DNA from: Prevotellaceae bacterium UBA4301
GTDB taxonomy: Bacteria; Bacteroidota; Bacteroidia; Bacteroidales; Bacteroidaceae
NCBI GenBank assembly: GCA_002395775.1
Contig: DGUV01000077.1
Coordinates: forward strand, 23,076-49,743
Direction of reading: 5' to 3'
Length of the DNA: 26,668 nucleotides
The notes beneath the pieces are model-generated. The model had not been told where the DNA came from. It was given only the letters and a program-made list of their open reading frames with translations, and ran no database searches. Positions 15,366 through 22,118 of this stretch are shown here, piece by piece; within the stretch, counting starts at the first letter, position 1; the number at the start of each line of letters is the position of its first letter. Made by a program: the position numbers and the translations under genes.

Positions 15366-16958
15366 ATGAAGCTCTTTGCACTTTTAATTCTTAATTTTTC
15401 ATGTTTAATCGCCATGCAAGGTGTGGCGCAAGACAAGGTCGTCGTGACGGGTAGTCTGCAGAGCGACATGTTGCTGGCCAACAAGGACACGGAGACGGGG
15501 TTCGTGAAGGGCAGTTCTACTGGATATGAAGACCAGTTCATGACCAACACCTATCTGGACCTGGGCGTGCAGAGTCGCTATGTGGATGCCGGATTGCGAT
15601 TCGAATATCTGGACCATCCCATGCCGGGCTTCAACGATGGGGCCAACCATTTCAAGGGTTCGGGCGTGCCCAACTTCTATGTCAAGGGCAAACTGAAACA
15701 ACTGGAGATAACCGCTGGCACGTTCTACGAACAGTTTGGCTCGGGATTCATCCTGCGCACCTATGAAGAGCGGTCGCTGGGCATCGACAATTCCTTGCTG
15801 GGCGGACGCCTGATATTCACACCCTACCGAGGCATTACGCTGAAGGCCCTCTCCGGCGTGCAGCGCACCTATTGGGACCTGAAGAAGAACACGGTCACCG
15901 GTGCCGACATGGAACTGAACCTCGACGAATGGATTCGTCCCATGCAGCGGGGCGGAACCCGACTACTTGTGGGCGCTTCGTGGGTAAACAAGCACGAGAA
16001 GGACGAGTTCGTCATGGCCGACCCTACGCACCGCTACAACTTCCCCAAGTTTGTCAATGCCGTTGACGTCCGTGCCAATCTGCAGAGTCACGGCTTCGGT
16101 CTGTTGGCGGAATATGCTTTCAAGACACAAGACCCCACGCTCATCAACGGCTACGACTACGACCGCGGACAGGTGGGTATGATTTCGGCATCTTATTCGA
16201 AAAAGGGCATGAGCTTCCTGGCTCAGGCACGTCGCTCCGAACTGATGGACTTCCGCAGTCAGCGCAGTGTGCCTCGTCTCTCGCGTGCAGCTTTCATCAA
16301 TCATTTGCCCGCCTTCACCATGGACCACACCTATGCCCTTGCAGCCCTCTATCCCTATGCCACCCAGCCCGATGGCGAGTGGGCCTATCAGGGGTCGGCG
16401 GCCTACAACTTCAAGCGCAAGACCAAGTTGGGCGGCAAGTATGGCATGACCGTGAAACTCAATGTGTCGCACGTCCGCAACGACGGGGAGACCTACTATC
16501 AGGACATCAATGTGCAGTTGGAGCGGAAGATGACACAGAAGTTCAAGCTCAACCTGATGTACATGAACCAAAAGTACAACCAAACCGTCATGGAGGGCGA
16601 GGGTGGCATGATACACTCCAACATAGCCATTGTGGAAGGTCGATACCAGTTCAACCGGAAATACACGCTGCGCATGGAGTTGCAGTACCTCCACACACCC
16701 AACGACGACAAGGACTGGCTCTACGGGCTGGCAGAGCTCTCCATCGTGCCCCATTGGATGATAAGCATCGCGGACATGTACAACGTGGGCCGAACCAACA
16801 CCCATTACTATCAGGGCAGTGTGACCTACAATGTCAAGTCGCATCGCATACAGCTGGGCTACGTGCGCAACCGTGCAGGCTTCAACTGCTCGGGTGGCGT
16901 GTGCCGTCGTGTTCCTGCCAGCCGGGGTGTGACCTTGTCGTATAACTACAACTTTTAA
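15363..16958 (+). CDS. DUF6029-family outer-membrane beta-barrel protein
   Basis: A 531-residue outer-membrane protein of unknown function. The signal peptide ends near residue 23 (GVAQ) and is encoded partly by an AT-rich repeat. The rest is a dense series of alternating strands with aromatic girdles (for example YVDAGLRFEYLDHPM, KLNLMYMNQKYNQTV, RYQFNRKYTLRMELQYLH), ending in SYNYNF, whose terminal Phe is the usual BAM recognition signal. The composition and length fit DUF6029. Two cysteines near the C-terminus (NCSGGVC) are unusual in a barrel and might be an exposed disulfide target of the neighbouring thioredoxins. The following gene encodes an Omp28 lipoprotein. No sorting-like tail is present. 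Confidence 0.75.
   Translation: MMKLFALLILNFSCLIAMQGVAQDKVVVTGSLQSDMLLANKDTETGFVKGSSTGYEDQFMTNTYLDLGVQSRYVDAGLRFEYLDHPMPGFNDGANHFKGSGVPNFYVKGKLKQLEITAGTFYEQFGSGFILRTYEERSLGIDNSLLGGRLIFTPYRGITLKALSGVQRTYWDLKKNTVTGADMELNLDEWIRPMQRGGTRLLVGASWVNKHEKDEFVMADPTHRYNFPKFVNAVDVRANLQSHGFGLLAEYAFKTQDPTLINGYDYDRGQVGMISASYSKKGMSFLAQARRSELMDFRSQRSVPRLSRAAFINHLPAFTMDHTYALAALYPYATQPDGEWAYQGSAAYNFKRKTKLGGKYGMTVKLNVSHVRNDGETYYQDINVQLERKMTQKFKLNLMYMNQKYNQTVMEGEGGMIHSNIAIVEGRYQFNRKYTLRMELQYLHTPNDDKDWLYGLAELSIVPHWMISIADMYNVGRTNTHYYQGSVTYNVKSHRIQLGYVRNRAGFNCSGGVCRRVPASRGVTLSYNYNF
15382..15410 (+). repeat. AT-rich repeat encoding part of a signal peptide
   Basis: These 29 bases match the reverse complement of 3574-3602 in ileS at 26 positions. 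They encode the hydrophobic core of the DUF6029 signal peptide (LLILNFSCLI). Confidence 0.65.
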
Positions 16959-16962
16959 CGGA

Positions 16963-16995
16963 CTCTCCCCCGACCCCTCCCTGGAGGGAAGGGAG
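16963..16995. repeat. G-rich interspersed repeat, copy B (intergenic, inverted)
   Basis: CTCTCCCCCGACCCCTCC followed by CTGGAGGGAAGGGAG, lying just after the DUF6029 stop. CCCTCC and GGAGGG form a short hairpin that might act as a weak terminator, though no T run follows. It is the reverse-complement version of the repeats at 1-26 and 17056-17090. Confidence 0.5.
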
Positions 16996-17025
16996 CAGTT
17001 ACTAAATAAAAATAGAGTAAAGAAT

Positions 17026-17880
17026 ATGTTATTATCTTATCTGCGAAACTATATACTCCCCTCCATAACAGGGAGGGGTATGGGGGTGGGCCTTCTTCTC
17101 TGTGCTCTCTGCGTATCATGCGACCACATCGACGATGACGAAAGGCTCATCTATGTGAAGCCAGCCGACATCGGTCGTTGCGTGCTCATCGAGGATTTCA
17201 CGGGGCAGCGTTGTGTCAATTGTCCTACGGCCACGCAGGTGATTGCCGACTTGCAGGAAGCCTACGGGGAGGACCATGTGGTGGCAGTGGCCATCCACTC
17301 GGGACCCTTTGCCAAATCGGTGCGCGGTGTGCCCTATCCGCTTATGACCGAGGTGGGCGATGCCTACTACAATCATTGGGGATTCGACCATCAGCCCGTG
17401 GGCATCGTCAACCGTCAGTTCTTGGGCGACTATGCCGAGTGGGGGACGCAAGTCTATGGGCAGTTGCAGCGGACGGCCCGCGTGGGGCTAAGCTTGGTTT
17501 CCGACTATGATGACGAGAAGCGCACGGTGGCCATCGGCGTAAAGTCGTTGGGCATTGAGGGCGTGGAAAGTGCCAAGCTGCAGGTGTGGCTCACAGAGGA
17601 CAGCATCAACGCCTTCCAGTACATGCCCGATGGAAGCAGTAACCGCGAATACATCCACAACCACGTCTTCCGCGATGCCGTCAATGGCGAGTGGGGCACC
17701 GACTTCCGTCTGTCCGAGGGCGAGGAACGGGAGGAGACCTTCTCCTACACCTTCCCCGAGAATGCAGAATGGGTCCCCGAGCACATGCATGTCGTGGCCT
17801 TTGTATATACTGACAAGGGTGTGGAGCAAGTGATTAGCACCTCACTTGTTTCTCCTCAGTCAGAAGACCCTCAACTTTAA
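17026..17880 (+). CDS. Omp28-family lipoprotein with thioredoxin-like CVNC motif
   Basis: A 284-residue exported protein of the Omp28 family. The N-terminus has a hydrophobic stretch ending LLLCALCVSCD, so C32 is the likely lipidated cysteine, though Cys at -3 is unusual. The thioredoxin-like domain begins immediately: LIEDFTGQRCVNCPTATQV has C63 and C66. Later come VVAVAIHSGPF and QPVGIVNRQF, the latter at the cis-Pro position. Unlike the larger Omp28-like paralogues here it has only the thioredoxin-like and a C-terminal beta domain, and no sorting-like tail. Codons for about residues 11-21 come from the G-rich repeat at 17056-17090, so the start region is peculiar. An internal ATG at 17080 would leave a signal peptide with no basic end, so I keep 17026. 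Confidence 0.8.
   Translation: MLLSYLRNYILPSITGRGMGVGLLLCALCVSCDHIDDDERLIYVKPADIGRCVLIEDFTGQRCVNCPTATQVIADLQEAYGEDHVVAVAIHSGPFAKSVRGVPYPLMTEVGDAYYNHWGFDHQPVGIVNRQFLGDYAEWGTQVYGQLQRTARVGLSLVSDYDDEKRTVAIGVKSLGIEGVESAKLQVWLTEDSINAFQYMPDGSSNREYIHNHVFRDAVNGEWGTDFRLSEGEEREETFSYTFPENAEWVPEHMHVVAFVYTDKGVEQVISTSLVSPQSEDPQL
17056..17090 (+). repeat. G-rich interspersed repeat, copy C (inside an Omp28 signal peptide)
   Basis: CTCCCCTCC, a short spacer, GGGAGGGG, then TATGGGGGTGGG. CCCCTCC and GGGAGGGG can pair as a hairpin. It lies inside the coding sequence between the N-terminal residues and the hydrophobic core, so the repeat appears to have lengthened the signal peptide. Confidence 0.55.
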
Positions 17881-17945
17881 CTCCCCCATAACTCCCCCAT
17901 AACTCCTCCATAACTCCCCTATAACTCCCCTATAACTCCCCTATA
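17880..17945 (+). repeat. 11-bp tandem repeat, six full units
   Basis: Consecutive 11-mers: ACTCCCCCATA twice, ACTCCTCCATA once, ACTCCCCTATA three times, then a partial ACTCCC. The array starts on the last base of the upstream stop codon and ends 22 bases before the ATG at 17968, filling nearly the whole gap. Near-identical units and a period not divisible by three make copy-number slippage likely without harming a protein. Confidence 0.9.
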
Positions 17946-17967
17946 ACTCCCTTTAAAAAATTACTAT

Positions 17968-19542
17968 ATGAGGAAATTTCTACTTTCAACCCTGATGCTG
18001 TTGCTGGGCATAGCCTCCCAGGCACAGCCAGTTCGCCACTTAGGCCCCATGAAGGCCGGCAAGGGCGACATCATCCTCACCCAACCCGAGGGCGAGGTGC
18101 GCAACTATGTGCGTTCGGGCGGTTGCACCGACGTGGTGTATGGTGGATTCGTCCACGACCTTCGTCAGGACGGCGCCTTCGTGCGCGTGGTCATCTCCAC
18201 CGATGGCCGTACGGCTTACATCCAGAACATCATCTCTCGTGCTGCCACGGGCGCATGGGTGAGAGGCACCATCAAGGATGGCAAAATCACAGTCCCCTAC
18301 GGACAGATGGTCTATTGGTGGGACGCTCCCGTCAACCCCTCCACGGGCAAGACAGAGGATCCTTATGGACTGAAGCTGGCCGAGGTGACCATGAATGGCG
18401 CACACACCAACTATTCGGTTAAGACCACTGGCAATGCCGTCTTCCGCATGGAGGGCAACCAGCTTATTCTTGAAGGCACCAGCGCCGACCTCGATAATAA
18501 GGTCATCACCGGTCTGGGACTGGTCTATACCGATGCCTACGACAACGAGTGGAGCTACTATTTGGACTATGAGACCGTCTTCACGGAGATTCAGGACAAG
18601 CCTGTCACCCCTCCCGATGGCCTCACCACTACGCGCTACTCCATCACCCATGGCATCTACGGCCACTTCGTGAATGTCGGCTTTGCCGGCAACGACGTCT
18701 ATGTTCAGGGCCTCTCGGAAGACTATGTCACTTCGGCCTGGATAAAGGGCTCGTTCGGCGAGGATGGCAAGATTCACTTCCCCATGCAGATGGCAGGTTC
18801 CTATCAGGTCTATCTCTTCTACTTTGCCGGTGCTGAAATAACTAAGCGAAACGACAACTATGGTGGAACCTATGACTATAAGCTGAATCCCGAGGACGCA
18901 GAAATCGTGTTTGACTATGATCCCGAGACGCGTGCCTTCTGGAATGACAACCGCGCTCTGGTGGTGAACAACGGCAAGGACTCGCTCGACCGTTTCGAAC
19001 GTTTCCCCAAGCCCGTGTTCCGTCCCTACACCGAGAAGGCAGGCACTCCTTCCGCACCCGCTGTGCTTGAGCTGAATGACATGTACTGGGCCTATGGCTA
19101 CAGCATGTCCACACTGGCCATCAGCGTACCCGTCACCGACGAGGAAGGCAACTTCATGGACCCCTCGAAACTCTTCTATAGCCTCTACATCGACGACGAT
19201 GAACCTTATCTCCTGTATCAGGACGAATACGAAGGACTGCCCTTCGATGAGGTGGAGGAGATTCCTTATCTCTACACGAACAACAAGGACATCTTCCCCA
19301 AGAGTCTGGGTATGTACATCTACCAGAACGGCTTCGAGCGCATGGGCATCAAGAGCATCTACTACGGAGGCGACGAACGTCATGAGTCGGCCATCTACTA
19401 CAACAAACCCACCTCTGACGTCAAGGGAGTCGAAATCGGCACGTTGGCTAAGGACAATGCCGTCTATGACCTCAGCGGCCGCAGGGTTGCTAACCCCACG
19501 AAGGGCATCTACATTATGAATGGTAAAAAGGTAATCAAGTAA
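17968..19542 (+). CDS. Secreted protein with an internal duplication and sorting-like tail, function unknown
   Basis: A 524-residue exported protein I cannot assign to a family. The signal peptide ends near residue 20 (SQAQ). Two related beta-rich modules are visible: about 59-205 (FVRVVISTDGRTAYIQNI then GAWVRGTIKDGKITVP) and about 228-345 (FVNVGFAGNDVYVQGLS then SAWIKGSFGEDGKIHFP). A third acidic region (about 345-480) is rich in Asp, Glu and Tyr. The C-terminus NAVYDLSGRRVANPTKGIYI plus MNGKKVIK is the compact tail shared with other genes here. It is downstream of the 11-bp tandem repeat and 7 bases before the next gene, so the pair is probably co-translated. No catalytic motif is recognised. 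Confidence 0.7.
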   Translation: MRKFLLSTLMLLLGIASQAQPVRHLGPMKAGKGDIILTQPEGEVRNYVRSGGCTDVVYGGFVHDLRQDGAFVRVVISTDGRTAYIQNIISRAATGAWVRGTIKDGKITVPYGQMVYWWDAPVNPSTGKTEDPYGLKLAEVTMNGAHTNYSVKTTGNAVFRMEGNQLILEGTSADLDNKVITGLGLVYTDAYDNEWSYYLDYETVFTEIQDKPVTPPDGLTTTRYSITHGIYGHFVNVGFAGNDVYVQGLSEDYVTSAWIKGSFGEDGKIHFPMQMAGSYQVYLFYFAGAEITKRNDNYGGTYDYKLNPEDAEIVFDYDPETRAFWNDNRALVVNNGKDSLDRFERFPKPVFRPYTEKAGTPSAPAVLELNDMYWAYGYSMSTLAISVPVTDEEGNFMDPSKLFYSLYIDDDEPYLLYQDEYEGLPFDEVEEIPYLYTNNKDIFPKSLGMYIYQNGFERMGIKSIYYGGDERHESAIYYNKPTSDVKGVEIGTLAKDNAVYDLSGRRVANPTKGIYIMNGKKVIK

Positions 19543-19549
19543 AACGATT

Positions 19550-20191
19550 ATGAAAAAGATACTTCTCACAATAGCCCTGATGCTGTCGGTTGGCAGCATC
19601 TCGGCACAGGATTTCTTCTATGAGTTTGCACTTGCCGACGGTACCATTGTGCCCGACGGCAGTGTCGTAACCATCACCAAGGCCGAGGAGGCTGCGGATG
19701 GCTCTGGCGACATCGAGATGAACTCAGGGCTCTATGCCAAGAACATCGACGGCGATGCCGAAGACCTCCTGCGCATCCATTACGATGTGCAGACCATGGA
19801 GAACGGACTCATGCAGATTTGTTTCCCCGTGGCTTGTAAGAACATTGATGGTGTTTCCACAGGTTACACCAATCCTGGCAAACTGAACGGCACCCTCCAC
19901 AGCATTGCTGCTGAGTGGTTCCCCGCTGCCTATGGCAAGTGTGTCGTGAAGGTGAACCTCGAGACCGTGGTTCCCGTTGCAGGTGGCAGTTACACGAGCA
20001 TCGACGACGGTCCTTGCGTGACCCTCCAGTTTGTCTATTCCGACCCCTCTGCCGTATCGGCAGCTGGCGTCTCTGTTGCCAAGCCCGTGGCTTACTACTC
20101 GCTCAGCGGCCAGCGCCTGCCCGACAAGGCTCGCGGCCTTGCTCTCGTGCGTATGTCCGACGGCCGCGTTGTCAAGCGCGTCATCCGATAA
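19550..20191 (+). CDS. Small secreted protein of unknown function with variant tail
   Basis: A 213-residue exported protein with a signal peptide ending near residue 20 (SISAQ). The mature part is beta-rich and mildly acidic, with no motif I recognise. The C-terminal segment AYYSLSGQRLPDKARGLALV then RMSDGRVVKRVIR is a divergent form of the YDLSGRR tail, closer in look to classical type IX A-type sorting domains. It begins 7 bases after the previous gene and is the last gene of the plus-strand run before the bidirectional terminator. It probably functions with the 524-residue neighbour; this is inferred from spacing only. Confidence 0.65.
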   Translation: MKKILLTIALMLSVGSISAQDFFYEFALADGTIVPDGSVVTITKAEEAADGSGDIEMNSGLYAKNIDGDAEDLLRIHYDVQTMENGLMQICFPVACKNIDGVSTGYTNPGKLNGTLHSIAAEWFPAAYGKCVVKVNLETVVPVAGGSYTSIDDGPCVTLQFVYSDPSAVSAAGVSVAKPVAYYSLSGQRLPDKARGLALVRMSDGRVVKRVIR

Positions 20192-20212
20192 AGGTTGCTG
20201 TCAACCGGAAAC

Positions 20213-20258
20213 AAAGAATCCCGAGGCTCATATCTGCGAGTCTCGGGATTCTTTTTTT
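20213..20258. terminator. Strong bidirectional terminator between convergent runs
   Basis: AAAGAATCCCGAG (20213-20225) pairs perfectly with CTCGGGATTCTTT (20242-20254), and a seven-T run follows on the plus strand. It closes the 12986-20191 run and also lies just beyond the stop of the minus-strand gene at 20280, where a short T run is present on that strand. Confidence 0.88.
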
Positions 20259-20279
20259 GTCAGGCCAGTGGGCTGAGGT

Positions 20280-22100
20280 TTATCTCACCACCAGTTTCCT
20301 TCCGTTCTTGATGTAGATGCCCCTTGGTAACCTTGCGGATTGGGGAGTGGTGAGGGGGGAGCGGTGAGATAGGACTTTACGTCCGCTCAGGTCGTACACG
20401 CTGCTAACCTCATTGTCATCGGTCCATTGCCCATTGTCCATTGAGATGATGCCGTCGGTGCCTAAGCTGCTTTGTGCGGCATTGAGCACTTGGTTGTCGG
20501 ACAGTTTGCTCTTGTTCACCTTGTGGACAAAGGCCACGATGCGTCGCCCGGTTCCGCCAAAGCCTTCCTTCGTGGGGAGGTCGTAGGTGACGCTGTATTT
20601 GCCTTCGCTGTCGGTGGAGAGCAAGTCGCCAATGGCTTCCTGGGTGAAGTAGTGCAGAATGACACCGTTGTGGCGGAACACCTCTTTCAGGTCGCTTGGT
20701 GCATCGGCATCGTCCATGCCTTTCTGGAAGTAGCGGTCCACGCTGATGCCGTCCTCCACCAGATAGCAGGAGAGGTAGAGTGGCTGACCCACCAGGTCGC
20801 GAGCCACGCGGCCGGAGACGGTGACTTGCTGTGTCGTTTCCTCGATGTTGACCTCCGCCATGGCAGGCATGGTGCTGGCCAGTTGCAGGGCGGCCAGGTA
20901 GGGCTCGGCCGACATGTCGCGGATGCCCTGGATGACGGCACTCTCACCCTCTAAGATGGCGCGGTTGTACATGATGGCGGGGTTGTACTCATTCTCGTAT
21001 CCGCCAAAGAAGTAGAGCACCTCGCGGTCGGGCTGGGTGGTGAACACATCTTCCTGGAATCCTGAGTGGTGGCTGATGTAAACGTAGTTGTCGCCATACT
21101 CCTCCAGGGCCTTGTCAAGGAAGTAGGCCATCTGCGGACAGTTGATGCAGCGCTGGCTGGTAAACTCCTCGATGAGCGGTGTGCGCTGGAAGTTGTCGAA
21201 GGTGACGTAGAGCTTGGTGGTGCCCGGACGGCATGCCTGGGCCTCAGTGCCGTTGACCTTGGTGACGGTGGCCGTCCAGTCCACACTTGTGCCCTCGTCA
21301 GAGCCACTGCGCAGCGAAGCCTCCACCACGGTGCCGCCATAAGCCTCGATGGGTGTATCGAACTGAATGGTGCGCATGGTAGGAACGGTTGCACCTTGTC
21401 CTTGCATGGCAATCTCAATGCTTGTGATGGGTTCTGTCGAGCAGTTGTGGACATAGAGCCCGCCTGTGAAATCGCGCTCAGGTGCTACCGTTTGCGGGTG
21501 CGTAGTGTTCTGGGCGTAGGCCGTATGCTCGAAGTTCGAGGACAAGGATTCGTCGAATAGCGCGAACACGAGCAACGTTCCCCGGTCGGTATATTCTTCC
21601 CACGATTTCTTTGCCAGGTTCACCCAGCACGACTGAGGCACGGTGGCTTTGGAATAAGCGACAAGAGGGTAGGGGGTGCCTATGGTCTCGTAGGCCTGGA
21701 CGCCTAAGAATATCTTCTCGTCACCTATCACCAGGGGCTCGTCGAACATCACGTCGTTCCAGCCTTCTGTCAGATCGACGTACTGTGTGCGTACAAGGTT
21801 GTCCACCTTTCCCGTACTGGCCAGTATGGCCGAACGACTCTGGCGCTTCTGCTTGTAGTCGGCTCGCATGTAACAGCGTATGCCCTTAATCTCTTTTCCC
21901 TTTATGCGGGCAAGGGCAGGGTCGCTGGCTGGGTCGAAGAGCACCATTCCCTGCACAAACTCGTTCTTGTTGCCCCCCAGTCCTGACAACTCGTTCTCGG
22001 CCGCCCCCATAGGTGCATAACCGTATGGAACCTGGGCAAGGGAGTGACGGGCAGAGAGTGAGGAGAGCAGAATAAATAATGCAAATGCAATGCGCTTCAT
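20280..22100 (-). CDS. Secreted Omp28-related thioredoxin-fold protein (CINC) with interrupted sorting-like tail
   Basis: A 606-residue exported protein of the same layout as the 12986 gene. The signal peptide MKRIAFALFILLSS... ends near residue 23 (SLAQ). An N-terminal beta domain (about 25-185) and a middle Ig-like part (about 200-305, containing KVNGTEA) follow. The thioredoxin-like domain opens with PLIEEFTSQRCINCPQMAYF, giving C318 and C321, and has PAIMYNRAI at the cis-Pro loop. The end is a linker GIISMDNGQWTDDNE and the tail SVYDLSGRKV...RGIYIKNGRKLVVR. The tail carries an insertion of about 14 residues (SHRSPLTTPQSARL), which looks repeat-derived. It is the second gene of a minus-strand pair, 18 bases after the CxxC-less paralogue. 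Confidence 0.78.
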   Translation of the reverse strand: MKRIAFALFILLSSLSARHSLAQVPYGYAPMGAAENELSGLGGNKNEFVQGMVLFDPASDPALARIKGKEIKGIRCYMRADYKQKRQSRSAILASTGKVDNLVRTQYVDLTEGWNDVMFDEPLVIGDEKIFLGVQAYETIGTPYPLVAYSKATVPQSCWVNLAKKSWEEYTDRGTLLVFALFDESLSSNFEHTAYAQNTTHPQTVAPERDFTGGLYVHNCSTEPITSIEIAMQGQGATVPTMRTIQFDTPIEAYGGTVVEASLRSGSDEGTSVDWTATVTKVNGTEAQACRPGTTKLYVTFDNFQRTPLIEEFTSQRCINCPQMAYFLDKALEEYGDNYVYISHHSGFQEDVFTTQPDREVLYFFGGYENEYNPAIMYNRAILEGESAVIQGIRDMSAEPYLAALQLASTMPAMAEVNIEETTQQVTVSGRVARDLVGQPLYLSCYLVEDGISVDRYFQKGMDDADAPSDLKEVFRHNGVILHYFTQEAIGDLLSTDSEGKYSVTYDLPTKEGFGGTGRRIVAFVHKVNKSKLSDNQVLNAAQSSLGTDGIISMDNGQWTDDNEVSSVYDLSGRKVLSHRSPLTTPQSARLPRGIYIKNGRKLVVR

Positions 22101-22118
22101 AGGGTTGCGGATTATCGT

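Noticed and set aside
17880..17945. CRISPR or transposon end
   Set aside because: A pure 11-bp tandem repeat without spacers or terminal inverted repeats.
18040..19599. 519-codon minus-strand open frame opposite the 524-residue secreted protein
   Set aside because: It is the antisense shadow of a gene with signal peptide and sorting-like tail; low-complexity Val/Ile/Asp/Gly product and no family motifs.
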